From positions 1,798,001 to 1,862,000 of the forward strand of contig NZ_CP064939.1 of assembly GCF_015679185.1 (NCBI RefSeq): DNA of 64,000 nt. The letters are read 5' to 3'. The stretch comes from Pedobacter endophyticus. Its GTDB lineage: Bacteria > Bacteroidota > Bacteroidia > Sphingobacteriales > Sphingobacteriaceae. The notes beneath the pieces are model-generated. The model ran no database searches. It saw only the letters and a list, made by a program, of their open reading frames with translations, and was not told where the DNA came from. Positions 34,035 to 43,496 of the stretch are shown piece after piece (within the stretch, counting starts at the first letter, position 1; each line of letters starts with the position of its first letter). A program made the position numbers and the translations under genes.

Positions 34035-36482
34035 ATGACCAAAATCTGCGCACTCATTATTCTTTGCTGCCTTTCGAATTTTGCATTTGCACAACATCAT
34101 ACCGTTTCAGGAATAATCAAGGATGTTAACGGACAGCCCGTGCCTTTTGCTTCGGTTTACCTGAAAAATACCACCACCGGTACTTCGGCTAATGTTGACG
34201 GGAAATACGCCATTAAGGTTGATAAAAAGGAATGTACGCTGATTTTTAGGGCTATTGGATTTAAACAACAAGAGCATATTGTTAAACTAACCGAAAACCT
34301 TTCGCTAAATGTTACTTTAACTTCTGAAAATTATACGCTCGATAATGTAACCATCAGGGCAAATGCCGAAGATCCCGCTTACGAGATTATCCGTCAGGCC
34401 ATAAAAAAAAGGAAGGCACATTTAAATGAAGTGAAGGCGTTTACCTGCGATGTGTATATAAAAGGTGTACAACGATTAAAAGGCGCACCGAAAAAGTTTT
34501 TCGGTCAGGATATTCAAAAAATACTCGAGCTAGATACCAACAGGCGGGGCATCATTTATTTGTCCGAATCGCAAAGCAAGTTCAGCTTCAGGCGGCCTAA
34601 CGATATCCACGAGGAAATGATTTCATCCAAAGTGGCGGGCCGGAACAATGCCTTTAGCTTTAACAAAGCTTCTGATTTAATCGTTAATTTTTATGATAAT
34701 TACCTTTTAGAAAACACACTGAGCTCAAGGGGATTTATTTCTCCAATTGCAGATAATGCCCTGTTTTACTACAGGTATAAGCTTTTGGGCGAATCGCAGG
34801 AAAATGGCGAGCTGGTGCATAAAATACAGGTTATTCCGCGAAGAGAAAACGATCCGGTTTTTAGGGGTGTGATTTACATTATGGATAACAACTGGAGGAT
34901 TTACAACACCGACCTGTTTTTAACAGAAAAGGCAGGAATCAATTTCATTGATACGCTGAACATTAACCAGGAATTTACGAAAGTTAAAGACGTTTATATG
35001 CCTACAACCGTGAATTACCAGTTTTCGGGTAATGTTTTAGGCTTTAAAATTGCAGGACATTATGTAGGTGTTTACAGCAATTACGAAATCGAACCCAAAT
35101 TTCCGAAGAACTTTTTTAGTGGCGAAATCTTGAAGATTACTGAGTTGGTAAACAAAAAAGACTCAATTTACTGGACAAACAACCGGCCGATACCGCTTAC
35201 GCCGGACGAAAAACTGAATTACATTAAAAAAGACAGCATTGCGAAGTTGAAAGAATCGAAAAAATACCTCGATTCGCTCGAAAAGGACAATAATAAATTC
35301 AGCGTGGGCAAACTATTTATTCGCGGTTACAGCAAAAACGATCGGTACGATAAAAGGTCGCTCTCTTTTGATCCGATTTGGAAATCGGTTTTTTACAACA
35401 CTGTAGAGGGTTTTGCTATCAAATATGGCGTAACGTACCGTAAAGATTTTGAGCACAGAAGGTCGTATTCCATCCGGCCAGAGCTTAGATATGGTTTTGC
35501 TAATCAAAAATTAACCGGAAGCTTATCGGGCAGTTATTATTACGATCCTGTTAAAAGAGCCACCATCGGAGGGTCGTTTGGGAACGGTATCTTCGATCTG
35601 AATAATCTGGGCACGATGACTCCGCTCGGCAACACGGTGAACTCGTTAATTTACGAAAAGAATTATCCCAAGTTTTATTACAAAGATTTTGCAACGATTT
35701 ACACCTCCCGCGAGCTGGCCTCTGGTTTGCAAGGTAACCTAAGTGCCGATTACAGCTATAACAAATCGTTGAGCAACAGCTCGAGCTTTAAGTTTTTTGA
35801 TGCCAAAGACGAGGAATTCACATCGAACAACCCGTTTTCGCCAAATGTTGAAATGCCGCTGTTTCCTAACTACAGCTCATTTAGCGCAACGGCGAGCCTC
35901 ACGTACACAATGAATCAGAAATACATCACCCGGCCCGACGGTAAATTTTATACAGAATCTAAATTTCCCCGAATTACCTTGTTGTATAAAAAAGGCTTTA
36001 AAAATGTTTTGAGCAGCGATATCGACTACGATTTTGTTAAGGCAGAGGTGTATCAGGATAGAATCGGACTAGGGCTTTGGGGCTACACCTCCTTTTTGGT
36101 AGGTGCGGGCAAGTTCCTTAATAACGATAAAATGTTTTACCCCGATTTTAAGCACTTTGCCGGTAATATTTCGACCATTTTTCCACCGAACATCAGAAAA
36201 TTCCAATACCTCGATTTTTACCAGTTCAGTACCAAAGAGCAATATTTCGAGGCGCATTTAGAGCACAATTTCGCTGGCTTCTTTTTAAACAAGGTTCCAT
36301 TACTCCGAAAACTAAAGCTTGAGGAGTTTGTGGGCGGCGGTTACTTATCCTCTCCAGAGAAAAGAAATTACAAAGAGTTTTACTTCGGCATTCAACGCTT
36401 TATTTTACGGGCAAGCTATGGTTTCGCTTATGATGGCTCGAAGAAATTAACACAAGGATTTAGGCTTAGCTATGGGTTTTAA
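34035..36482 (+). CDS. DUF5686 outer-membrane protein with carboxypeptidase-regulatory-like domain
   Basis: An 815-residue secreted protein. A signal peptide (1-19, FAFA-Q) precedes a carboxypeptidase-regulatory-like beta sandwich (VSGIIKDVNGQPVPFASVYL, residues ~23-105). The long remainder matches the DUF5686 pattern: AYEIIRQAIKKRKAHLNEVKAF, FYDNYLLENTL, then beta-strand-rich segments ending in an aromatic-terminated barrel (FRLSYGF). It is probably an outer-membrane barrel with a periplasmic plug-like region; its substrate is unknown. Upstream DNA (33805-34034) is shared with divergent kbl. Confidence 0.85.
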   Translation: MTKICALIILCCLSNFAFAQHHTVSGIIKDVNGQPVPFASVYLKNTTTGTSANVDGKYAIKVDKKECTLIFRAIGFKQQEHIVKLTENLSLNVTLTSENYTLDNVTIRANAEDPAYEIIRQAIKKRKAHLNEVKAFTCDVYIKGVQRLKGAPKKFFGQDIQKILELDTNRRGIIYLSESQSKFSFRRPNDIHEEMISSKVAGRNNAFSFNKASDLIVNFYDNYLLENTLSSRGFISPIADNALFYYRYKLLGESQENGELVHKIQVIPRRENDPVFRGVIYIMDNNWRIYNTDLFLTEKAGINFIDTLNINQEFTKVKDVYMPTTVNYQFSGNVLGFKIAGHYVGVYSNYEIEPKFPKNFFSGEILKITELVNKKDSIYWTNNRPIPLTPDEKLNYIKKDSIAKLKESKKYLDSLEKDNNKFSVGKLFIRGYSKNDRYDKRSLSFDPIWKSVFYNTVEGFAIKYGVTYRKDFEHRRSYSIRPELRYGFANQKLTGSLSGSYYYDPVKRATIGGSFGNGIFDLNNLGTMTPLGNTVNSLIYEKNYPKFYYKDFATIYTSRELASGLQGNLSADYSYNKSLSNSSSFKFFDAKDEEFTSNNPFSPNVEMPLFPNYSSFSATASLTYTMNQKYITRPDGKFYTESKFPRITLLYKKGFKNVLSSDIDYDFVKAEVYQDRIGLGLWGYTSFLVGAGKFLNNDKMFYPDFKHFAGNISTIFPPNIRKFQYLDFYQFSTKEQYFEAHLEHNFAGFFLNKVPLLRKLKLEEFVGGGYLSSPEKRNYKEFYFGIQRFILRASYGFAYDGSKKLTQGFRLSYGF

Positions 36483-36731
36483 GCCTCACCCTATTAAAGT
36501 TTGTGGCTAGGCAAATTAGTAGCCGCCCTCTCCGGAGGAGAGGGTTTTACAGGCACTGGGTTCAACCCGATGCTTTATGCAAAGTGGTTCAAACCACTGT
36601 CCACCATTCCCCTCTCTTCCGGAGAGGGATGTACGTTGTTTCAATTATTTCTTACTTTCATAGGGAGAGGCTTCTTTTTTTGGTTATCTTTGCACCGCTT
36701 TAAACGCCGTATGCAACGGTATCAATGCGTT
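36483..36731. repeat. Repeat-bearing leader of trhO with TATCTTTG promoter element
   Basis: TAAGCCTCACCCTATTAAAG (overlapping the previous stop) matches the start of the gap at 32.05 kb. CTCTCCGGAGGAGAG (36528-36542) and CTCTCTTCCGGAGAG (36611-36625) are hairpin cores. TATCTTTG at 36685-36692 is a good -7 element, placing transcription near 36699. The open frame running from 36501 into trhO is therefore upstream of the probable transcript start. Confidence 0.55.
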
Positions 36732-37673
36732 ATGAAAAAATATCAAACACTACTTTATTACTGCTACAGTTACATAGCAGAGGCAGAACAATTTGCTGCC
36801 GATCACCTTCAATTTTGTAAATCGCTTGGACTTACGGGCCGAATTATCGTAGCCGACGAAGGTTTAAACGGAACCGTTTCGGGTACTCCTGAGGCTTGCG
36901 AGGCTTACATGAAAGCCGTTCATGCCGATGAAAGGTTTGCAAAAACGGAATTTAAAATTGATGATGTTGAGGAGCCGTCGTTCATTAAAATGCACTGCAG
37001 GTACAAATCTGAAATTGTGCACTCGGGCTTAAGAGATACCTCGATCATCAATCCGAACGAAAAAACGGGTAAACACCTTGAGCCGGTCGATTTCATGAAA
37101 ATGAAAGACGATGAAGATGTAGTTATTTTAGATGTTCGGTCAAATTACGAACATAACCTCGGCAAATTTAAAAATGCAATTACTTTAGACATTGAGAATT
37201 TCCGCGATTTTCCTGAGCAAATCAATCAACTTGCCCAATATAAAGACAAGAAAATATTAACTTATTGCACCGGTGGCATCAAATGCGAAAAAGCTTCTGC
37301 CCTATTGCTTCATCACGGTTTTAATGATGTATATCAATTGCATGGTGGCATTATAAAATACGGAAAGGAAGCCGGCGGAAAAGATTTCGAGGGCAAATGT
37401 TACGTTTTCGATAACCGAATTGCGGTGGATGTGAACAAGGTGAACCCAACAATCGTTTCAGTATGCTTTAATTGCGGCAAAACCACGCCAAAAATGATAA
37501 ATTGTGCCAATCCCGAGTGTAATGAGCACATTACGCAGTGCGATGAATGCGGCGACAAGTTGCAAGGCTGCTGTTCAGAACCCTGTACCACCAACCCTCG
37601 CAAACGTCCTTACGATGGTACCGGCTACTATGTTAAGGTTCCGCAACCAGTGGGCAAAACCGTTGAAGCATAG
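36732..37673 (+). CDS. trhO: tRNA uridine(34) hydroxylase, rhodanese family
   Basis: A 313-residue TrhO (YceA) protein, which forms 5-hydroxyuridine at wobble U34 of certain tRNAs. The N-terminal acylphosphatase-like domain has GLTGRIIVADEGLNGTVSG. The rhodanese domain has VVILDVRSNYEHNLGKFKNA and active-site loop LTYCTGGIKCEKAS with the catalytic Cys. The C-terminal part is cysteine-rich (CFNCGK, CANPEC, CDECGD, GCCSEPC), suggesting zinc binding. ATG 36732 (MKKYQTLLYYCYS) is preferred; ATG 36711 in the same frame would add seven residues. Confidence 0.92.
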   Translation: MKKYQTLLYYCYSYIAEAEQFAADHLQFCKSLGLTGRIIVADEGLNGTVSGTPEACEAYMKAVHADERFAKTEFKIDDVEEPSFIKMHCRYKSEIVHSGLRDTSIINPNEKTGKHLEPVDFMKMKDDEDVVILDVRSNYEHNLGKFKNAITLDIENFRDFPEQINQLAQYKDKKILTYCTGGIKCEKASALLLHHGFNDVYQLHGGIIKYGKEAGGKDFEGKCYVFDNRIAVDVNKVNPTIVSVCFNCGKTTPKMINCANPECNEHITQCDECGDKLQGCCSEPCTTNPRKRPYDGTGYYVKVPQPVGKTVEA

Positions 37674-37700
37674 CCATTCGCTAAAATGAATTTATTAAAA

Positions 37701-37742
37701 TGCCGCAGATTAGCAGATTAGTTAATCGCTCAATCTGCGGCA
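37701..37742. terminator. Hairpin downstream of trhO
   Basis: TGCCGCAGATT (37701-37711) pairs perfectly with AATCTGCGGCA (37732-37742) around a 20-base loop. There is no T-run on the plus side, so it is a stem-loop that may stabilise the 3' end rather than a classical terminator. Confidence 0.5.
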
Positions 37743-37888
37743 AAATATATACCCCAGCAATCTTTTTTCCTAAAAACAAACTGCGTACATTCTTTGTGCA
37801 GTAGTTTTTCAAACGATTAATTTCATTTATATTTAAATGTTGGTAAAGAACAACTGGCTGTGCTTTGCCCAATGCAATAAGTGAAAAA

Positions 37889-38785
37889 ATGATCGCTAAA
37901 ATAATGGTACGAATCGGCACAATGCTGATTTGGATGGCTGTTCTTTTTTCATGCATGGAAAAGAATGATAAAAAAACATCCAATATGGCAAATTCTTCAA
38001 ACGGTGAGTTGAAACCAAAAGGCAGCTATGTAGCGGTTAACGGGCTAAATATGTACTGCGAAATTTATGGCGAGGGCAAGCCGCTGATCCTGATTCATGG
38101 CGGTGGCTCTACCATTCAAACCAGCTTCGGAGCAGTAATACCGCAGCTGGCCGAGCACAGGCAAATTATAGCGGTTGAATTGCAGGCGCATGGCCGTACA
38201 GGGGATAGAAATGCAGATTTATCGTTTGAGCAAGATGCAGATGACGTGGCGATGCTCGTCGAAAAACTAAAAATAAACAAGGCAGATTTTTTCGGATTTA
38301 GCAATGGCGCCACCACAACTTTGCAAATAGCCATTCGTCACCCCCACATCGTTGACCGGATAATTTTAGGCTCACCTCTCGCTAAACGCAATGGCGTTCC
38401 CGCCCAGTTTTGGGATTTTATGAACCAGGCAAAAATCGAAAATATGCCTGCACAACTTAAAGAAGCTTATAAAAAAGTATCTCCAGATGCCAATGGGCTG
38501 CAGATCATGCACGATCGTGACGTCAAGAGAATGGTAAATTTCAAGGATATTCCTGACGAAAAAATAAAAAGCATTCAGGCACCCACCTTAATCATTATTG
38601 GCGATAAAGATGTGATCACTCCCGAACATGCACTGGAAATGCATCGGATGATCTCAAATTCGCAACTCGCAATAATTCCCGGTGCGCACGGCGAATACAT
38701 TGGTGAGATTACAACGCTTAAGCCCAATTACAAACAAACGGATTTTGTAGTGCCGATGATTGAGAAATTTCTCGATCAGGAATAG
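37889..38785 (+). CDS. Alpha/beta hydrolase lipoprotein
   Basis: A 298-residue hydrolase with a lipoprotein-type N-terminus (MVRIGTMLIWMAVLFSC). The fold motifs are the oxyanion region LILIHGGGST, VELQAHGRTGD and nucleophile elbow GFSNG with the catalytic Ser. The acid probably lies in the IIGDKDVITP block and the catalytic His in IPGAHGEYIGE. The substrate is unknown (esterase/peptidase-like family). I start at ATG 37889; the TTG upstream adds eight residues before the hydrophobic stretch. Confidence 0.87.
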   Translation: MIAKIMVRIGTMLIWMAVLFSCMEKNDKKTSNMANSSNGELKPKGSYVAVNGLNMYCEIYGEGKPLILIHGGGSTIQTSFGAVIPQLAEHRQIIAVELQAHGRTGDRNADLSFEQDADDVAMLVEKLKINKADFFGFSNGATTTLQIAIRHPHIVDRIILGSPLAKRNGVPAQFWDFMNQAKIENMPAQLKEAYKKVSPDANGLQIMHDRDVKRMVNFKDIPDEKIKSIQAPTLIIIGDKDVITPEHALEMHRMISNSQLAIIPGAHGEYIGEITTLKPNYKQTDFVVPMIEKFLDQE

Positions 38786-38961
38786 GTAGACTTTAAGCTA
38801 AAACTTCCATTTCGATTTATCTCGTTCAACATTTTCTCCTGGTGAAATATTTTCATTTGAGCGCAATTGGCGGCTCAACCTCAGATTGCCAAAAATTTGT
38901 TTAGAAGTTTTACGGCAAAAGATTATTTTTACAACGAAACCAAGTATTAAATTCCCAGAAA

Positions 38962-39540
38962 ATGAATCCCAAAGTCGATTTTTACTTCAACAAGGAGAAC
39001 AAATGGCAAACAGAAATTCGAGCGCTTAGAACAATTGTTCTCGATTGTGGCTTAACCGAAGAATTGAAATGGGGCGTTCCCTGTTACATGCTCGAAAAAT
39101 CCAATGTTGTTTTAATACACGATTTTAAGGAGTACTGTGCACTTTTATTTTTCAAGGGCGCTTTGTTAAATAATGCCGATGGAATGCTGATTCAGCAAAC
39201 CGAAAATGTACAGGCGGCCCGTCAAATTCGGTTTACCAGCCTTGATGAGATTACCAGTTCGACGGCAAATATAAAAGCACACATTTTTGAAGCAATTGAG
39301 GTAGAAAAAGCTGGTTTAAAGGTCGAGTTAAAGAAAACGAAAGAATTTGCGATGCCTGAAGAATTTCAAAAGCATCTGAACGAAAACACAACCTTGAGAA
39401 ATGCTTTCTATACCCTTACACCTGGCCGGCAGCGGGCTTATTTGTTACATTTCGACGCAGCAAAGCAATCAAAAACCAGAGAGGCGAGAATTGAAAAGTG
39501 CACGCCGCAAATACTTGCCGGCAAAGGGCTAAATGACTAA
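38962..39540 (+). CDS. YdeI/OmdA-like family protein (DUF1801)
   Basis: A 192-residue protein. The N-terminal DUF1801-like part contains LTEELKWGVPCYMLEKSNVVLIHDFKEYCALLF, and the C-terminal OmdA-like part contains LRNAFYTLTPGRQRAYLLHFDAAKQSKTREARIEK. The family is linked by name to peptide or antimicrobial tolerance in other bacteria, but no biochemical role is settled. No signal peptide is seen. It stands 46 bp before the cupin gene on the same strand. Confidence 0.85.
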   Translation: MNPKVDFYFNKENKWQTEIRALRTIVLDCGLTEELKWGVPCYMLEKSNVVLIHDFKEYCALLFFKGALLNNADGMLIQQTENVQAARQIRFTSLDEITSSTANIKAHIFEAIEVEKAGLKVELKKTKEFAMPEEFQKHLNENTTLRNAFYTLTPGRQRAYLLHFDAAKQSKTREARIEKCTPQILAGKGLND

Positions 39541-39585
39541 AACAAAAACATGCCCTTTCCAATGTCGCTAACCAAATAAATCATC

Positions 39586-40011
39586 ATGAAAAACACTATC
39601 TCCCTATTTGCAGCACTTTTATGCATTTTTATACTTACTGAAACGAAGGCCCAAACGGCCGATACCACGAAATACATTTTGCAAAATGATACCGAAGTTG
39701 CAAAAAAAGAGCCGGGAACACACAACGGTGGTGGCGAAACCATTGGATATAATTTCTTCGGCAAGGCGAAAAATCTTAAAACAGCGTTTAGGAAGCGAAT
39801 TTTAAAGCCGGGCTCGTCAATAGGCTATCATTATCAAAGAGAAGACGAGATTTATTATGTACTAAGCGGAAACGGTGTGATGCAGATGAACGGAAAAAGC
39901 TTTGCTGTAAAGCCCGGCGATGCCATTTTAACCCGCCCCGGCAGTTCGCACGGCATTGCACCAAACAAGGATAACGACTTGATAATCCTCATTGTTTATG
40001 AAAAGAAATAA
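39586..40011 (+). CDS. Secreted cupin-domain protein
   Basis: A 141-residue protein with a signal peptide ([23 protein letters not shown]) and a single cupin barrel. Cupin motif 1 is [22 protein letters not shown], with His and Glu metal ligands, and motif 2 is [17 protein letters not shown]. Probably a periplasmic metal-binding small-molecule protein; the substrate is unknown. Possible operon with the YdeI-like gene. Confidence 0.88.
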   Translation: MKNTISLFAALLCIFILTETKAQTADTTKYILQNDTEVAKKEPGTHNGGGETIGYNFFGKAKNLKTAFRKRILKPGSSIGYHYQREDEIYYVLSGNGVMQMNGKSFAVKPGDAILTRPGSSHGIAPNKDNDLIILIVYEKK

Positions 40012-40019
40012 GGCGATGC

Positions 40020-40222
40020 TATAAACTCAACTGACCGTCATCCGATAGCTATCGGATTCGACCGCAGCGCTCCGCAGGAGCTCCTTTGGAGGAGAAATCT
40101 TTGGACACGGAGTTACTCAAAAAGTTTCTCTCCCTAACATTCGGGATTGCAATCCAATCGAAAAAGTCATCCGATGAATACGGGCAAAATGCATATATTC
40201 ATCGGATGACTTTAGCTTTCAA
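40020..40222. repeat. Gap with palindromic core fragments and a solo hairpin element
   Basis: CATCCGATAGCTATCGGAT lies at 40038-40056 and runs into a truncated composite-element core (GGAGCTCCTTTGGAGGAGAAATC). At 40163-40213 AAAGTCATCCGATGAATA pairs perfectly with TATTCATCGGATGACTTT, an 18-bp stem with a 15-base loop. That is the same stem as in the tandem array at 9.6 kb. It lies between convergent cupin and rlmF genes and could act as a bidirectional terminator. Confidence 0.75.
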
Positions 40223-41224
40223 CTATTTAACTGCTTTATTTTCAGTTTTCGCACTTTCGTTTTTCCATCCCTTCGCCCATTCTGCCTGTGCGGCATCATC
40301 CTGAAACGTCCAGGCCACGAAACGACTGATTTTTTGCCCCTGGCTCATTTGCACTGTCCGCACTTCGAAAGCATTTACCTTAACCAGCGCATTATAAATA
40401 CTTTTAAGATTTGCACTTTTAGAAACCAGCGAGGTGAACCACAACACCTGCCCTTTAATTTCCGCACTTTGAATAATCATTTGCTCAACAAAGGCACGTT
40501 CGCCACCCGGACACCAAAGCTCAGCCTTGTTGCCCCCGAAGTTTAACACATGTTTAACTTCTTTTTCGGTGCCGCCCAGGTTACGCCACTTTAAACGCGT
40601 GCCCTGCTCGGCTTCCTTCAAAGAGGAATGGAATGGTGGATTACAAACAACGGCGTCGAAACGCTCTTTTCTGCCCACAATGCCTCTAAAAATTCCCATT
40701 TTAGAGGCCTGCTTGCGAATTTCTATGCCCCCTTGCAATTCTTTATTTGCCTGGATAATGCGATTTGCCGATTCGACTGAAAACGGATCGATCTCTGAGC
40801 CTACAAAGCTCCAGCCGTATTCCTGATGACCGATAATTGGGTAAATACAGTTGGCGCCAACCCCAATATCGAGCAAGTTGATGTTCGGTCCCTTTGGGTT
40901 TTTACCTTTATTGCTCGAGCCCAACAAATCTGCAACATAATGGATGTAATCGGCCCTGCCGGGTATTGGCGGACAAAGAAAGTCTTTAGGAATATCCCAT
41001 TGACCAATATTATAAAAGTGTTTCAACAACGCCCTGTTAAGCGCTTTCACAGCACTTTGATCGGCAAAATCAATGGAATCGTCGTTATGTTCGTTTTTGA
41101 AAACATAGCGTTTCAATTCTTTTGATGCAGCGGTAAGTTGTTTGAAATTGTAACGCGAACGATGTTTGTTGCGTGGGTGTAACTCGCTTTTTTCTTTGCG
41201 GTTATTTTGTTCTTGCTCGGCCAA
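40223..41224 (-). CDS. rlmF: 23S rRNA (adenine(1618)-N(6))-methyltransferase
   Basis: A 333-residue SAM-dependent methyltransferase. Motif I is LLDIGVGANCIYPIIG, the acidic loop is GSEIDPFSVESA and the catalytic N6-adenine motif is VCNPPFHSS. The N-terminus HPRNKHRSRYNFKQL and the block HYVADLL are characteristic of RlmF (YbiN). Its 3' end abuts the hairpin at 40163. Confidence 0.93.
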   Translation of the reverse strand: MAEQEQNNRKEKSELHPRNKHRSRYNFKQLTAASKELKRYVFKNEHNDDSIDFADQSAVKALNRALLKHFYNIGQWDIPKDFLCPPIPGRADYIHYVADLLGSSNKGKNPKGPNINLLDIGVGANCIYPIIGHQEYGWSFVGSEIDPFSVESANRIIQANKELQGGIEIRKQASKMGIFRGIVGRKERFDAVVCNPPFHSSLKEAEQGTRLKWRNLGGTEKEVKHVLNFGGNKAELWCPGGERAFVEQMIIQSAEIKGQVLWFTSLVSKSANLKSIYNALVKVNAFEVRTVQMSQGQKISRFVAWTFQDDAAQAEWAKGWKNESAKTENKAVK

Positions 41225-41395
41225 TATGATCGGATTTAACTAAACAAGCTGTGTGCATGTTTCTGACACAAAGCTACGGAAAAGAGTTGAGTCTTTAGTC
41301 TCGAGTCCCGAGTTCTTAGTCTTGAGTCCTGAATTCTTAATCAAAAGTTCGCAGACTCAGGACTTCCGATTCCGGACTTCCGACTCGAGACTTCC
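41225..41395. repeat. Word array between rlmF and the symporter gene
   Basis: Positions ~41285-41395 repeat words such as AGTCTTGAGTCCTGA, GAGTCCCGAGT, GGACTTCCGATTC and GGACTTCCGACTC. The array ends immediately at the stop codon of the symporter gene. No gene is seen. Confidence 0.7.
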
Positions 41396-42667
41396 TCAAG
41401 CTGTTTCCTCATTTTTTTCAATTGCGGCCGGCTGTATTGCTTTCAAATATTTGGCTTCGTCGAATTGGTTTTCACTTTTGGCGATTACAATTGTAGCCAC
41501 GCCATTCCCGATTACATTGGTGATTGCCCGGGCCTCGCTCATAAACCGATCGACACCGATTAAGATAGAAATGTGCTCAATCGGCATAATCTTCAATGCT
41601 GTTAACGTAGAAACGAGTACAATAAAACCGCTTCCGGTAACGCCCGCTGCACCTTTTGATGTTACCATTAAAACGCCCAGAACTGTTATTTGCTGGCCAA
41701 TAGACAAATCGACATTAAAAACCTGGCATAAAAAAATTACGCCCATCGCCAGATAAATTGCTGTTCCATCCAAATTAAACGAATAGCCAGTGGGGATAAC
41801 CAAACCAACTACCGATTTATCGCAGCCTATGGCTTCCATTTTCTGCATCATACTGGGTAAAACGGATTCAGACGACGAAGTGCCCAATACAATCAAAATC
41901 TCCTGCCGAATGTACTTTAGGTATTGCCATAAACTGAACTTATAATATCGGCAAATGCCATTTAGTACAACAAAAATAAAAAGTGCGCAGGTTAAATATA
42001 CCGAGCCCATCAGTTTGGCCATGCCTAAAATGCTCTGGAGCCCATGTGTGCCGATGCTAAAGGCCATCCCGCCGAAAGCCCCAATTGGCGCCAAACGCAT
42101 AATTACTTTCATAATCTTAAACAGCACTTTCGAGATTTTATCAAAAGCGTTAAGAAGCGAGGTGCCCTCGCCGCCGAGCTTGTTTAAACCATAACCGAAT
42201 AAGATCGCGAACAGCAAAATCTGTAAAATATTGCCTTCTGCAAAGGCGGCCATTACATTGTGTGGAATAATGTGCAGGAAAAATTCGGCCCAGTCCATTT
42301 CTTTCGCCTGTGCGGCATAACCTGCAATCTTGCCCGTGTCGGCCGTGTTGCCTACCATACCGGCGCCGGGCTTTAAAATATTAGCCACCAACAGTCCGAT
42401 GGCAATGGCCACGGTGCTTACTATTTCGAAATATAACAGCGCTTTGCCGCCTACCCTTCCCACTTTCTTCATATCGCCCATGTGCGCAATACCCAAAACT
42501 ATGGTAAAGAAAATGATGGGCGCAATAAGCATACTTATCAGGTTGATAAAGCCCTGACTGATTAGTTTTGCCGATGAAGCGAAGCCTGGAAAATAGGTTC
42601 CCACCAAAATGCCAATGGCAATGGCCACCAACACCTGGAATGTTAAATTGGAAAAAATGGATTTCAT
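41396..42667 (-). CDS. Dicarboxylate/amino acid:cation symporter (DAACS family)
   Basis: A 423-residue inner-membrane symporter of the GltP/DctA group, taking up glutamate, aspartate or C4-dicarboxylates with protons or sodium. About eight membrane helices and two re-entrant loops are indicated. The serine-rich hairpin GTSSSESVLPSMM, the helix 7 motif SFNLDGTAIYLAMG and the helix 8 signature with RAITNVIGNGVATIV are present. Substrate choice between dicarboxylate and amino acid cannot be fixed. Confidence 0.92.
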   Translation of the reverse strand: MKSIFSNLTFQVLVAIAIGILVGTYFPGFASSAKLISQGFINLISMLIAPIIFFTIVLGIAHMGDMKKVGRVGGKALLYFEIVSTVAIAIGLLVANILKPGAGMVGNTADTGKIAGYAAQAKEMDWAEFFLHIIPHNVMAAFAEGNILQILLFAILFGYGLNKLGGEGTSLLNAFDKISKVLFKIMKVIMRLAPIGAFGGMAFSIGTHGLQSILGMAKLMGSVYLTCALFIFVVLNGICRYYKFSLWQYLKYIRQEILIVLGTSSSESVLPSMMQKMEAIGCDKSVVGLVIPTGYSFNLDGTAIYLAMGVIFLCQVFNVDLSIGQQITVLGVLMVTSKGAAGVTGSGFIVLVSTLTALKIMPIEHISILIGVDRFMSEARAITNVIGNGVATIVIAKSENQFDEAKYLKAIQPAAIEKNEETA

Positions 42668-43496
42668 TGATAAGTTGCTGTTTTGAATAGTCTATTTGGT
42701 TTTTTATGGCTGTGTGAAGTAATAAGTGCAGTTCGGTTTTTTTGGTTAAAAAGGTAAATTAATCTCAAACTAAGCCATCGCATCATCCGTTACCTACCGG
42801 TACAAGCTACGAATGACAGCGATTTGAACAAGCGTTATTGCCCCAAAGGGGCTACTTCGTAGCGAGGAACAGCCTGTCCCGGTTTCTCCTGTCATGTGGA
42901 CACATCTCCTTTCGCCCGTTCGTCATTCCCACGCAGGTGGAAATCCTAATGCAAGGCATCGAATTTTTGCGCATTAGGATCCACAGGCAAGCTGAGGATG
43001 ACGACCGTTCATAGATAACTCCATACAAATTTCGTGCTCATTGCACCATTCTATCCGTTACAATACCCTTCTCGAGATCTGTCCACACAATACATTTCTC
43101 GAAAAATCATCCCTTTACAATTTCACACTGCTCTGAGTTGACTCACTTCCCTTTTTAGGCAGTGGGCTGTTGGCGTATTGCATTTTATACTTTGGGATCC
43201 TTTCCCCAAGTGTCGAGATATGCGTTACACGACCATTGACGTTTTCCGTAAATACCATAAAAATCGTCCTTTCGACCAAAGTGCTCCATAGGAGCTCCTT
43301 TGGATGAGAAATCTTTGAACCTTAGATAAAGATTTCTCGGCTGCGCTCGAATCCGATAGCTATCGGATGACGACCTCTTAGGAGCATTGTTCTGAAAAAC
43401 GACGTCATTCATATTGCTCTTTTTACAATAGTTTAAACCTTAGGATGACAGCATTAAAAGCGTTAAATTAAGAAATTGCAATGAAATAAATGGGGT
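42668..43496. repeat. Intergenic repeat mosaic with a reversed composite element
   Basis: No gene is supported. A minus-oriented composite element runs ~43233-43430: CCATTGACGTTTTCC at its outer end, then GTCCTTTCGACC...GCTCGAATCCGATAGCTATCGGATGACG (the closing arm holds an ATCCGATAGCTATCGGAT core), and AACGACGTCATTCATATTG as reversed leader. Upstream lie GGAACAGCCTGTCCCG (~42867), GTGGACACATCTCC (~42896), CCCACGCAGGTGG and GGATGACGACCGTTC (~42996). Confidence 0.65.

Noticed and set aside
36501..36731. Long N-terminal extension of trhO
   Set aside because: It is made from CTCTCCGGAGGAGAG-type repeats and lies upstream of the TATCTTTG promoter element.
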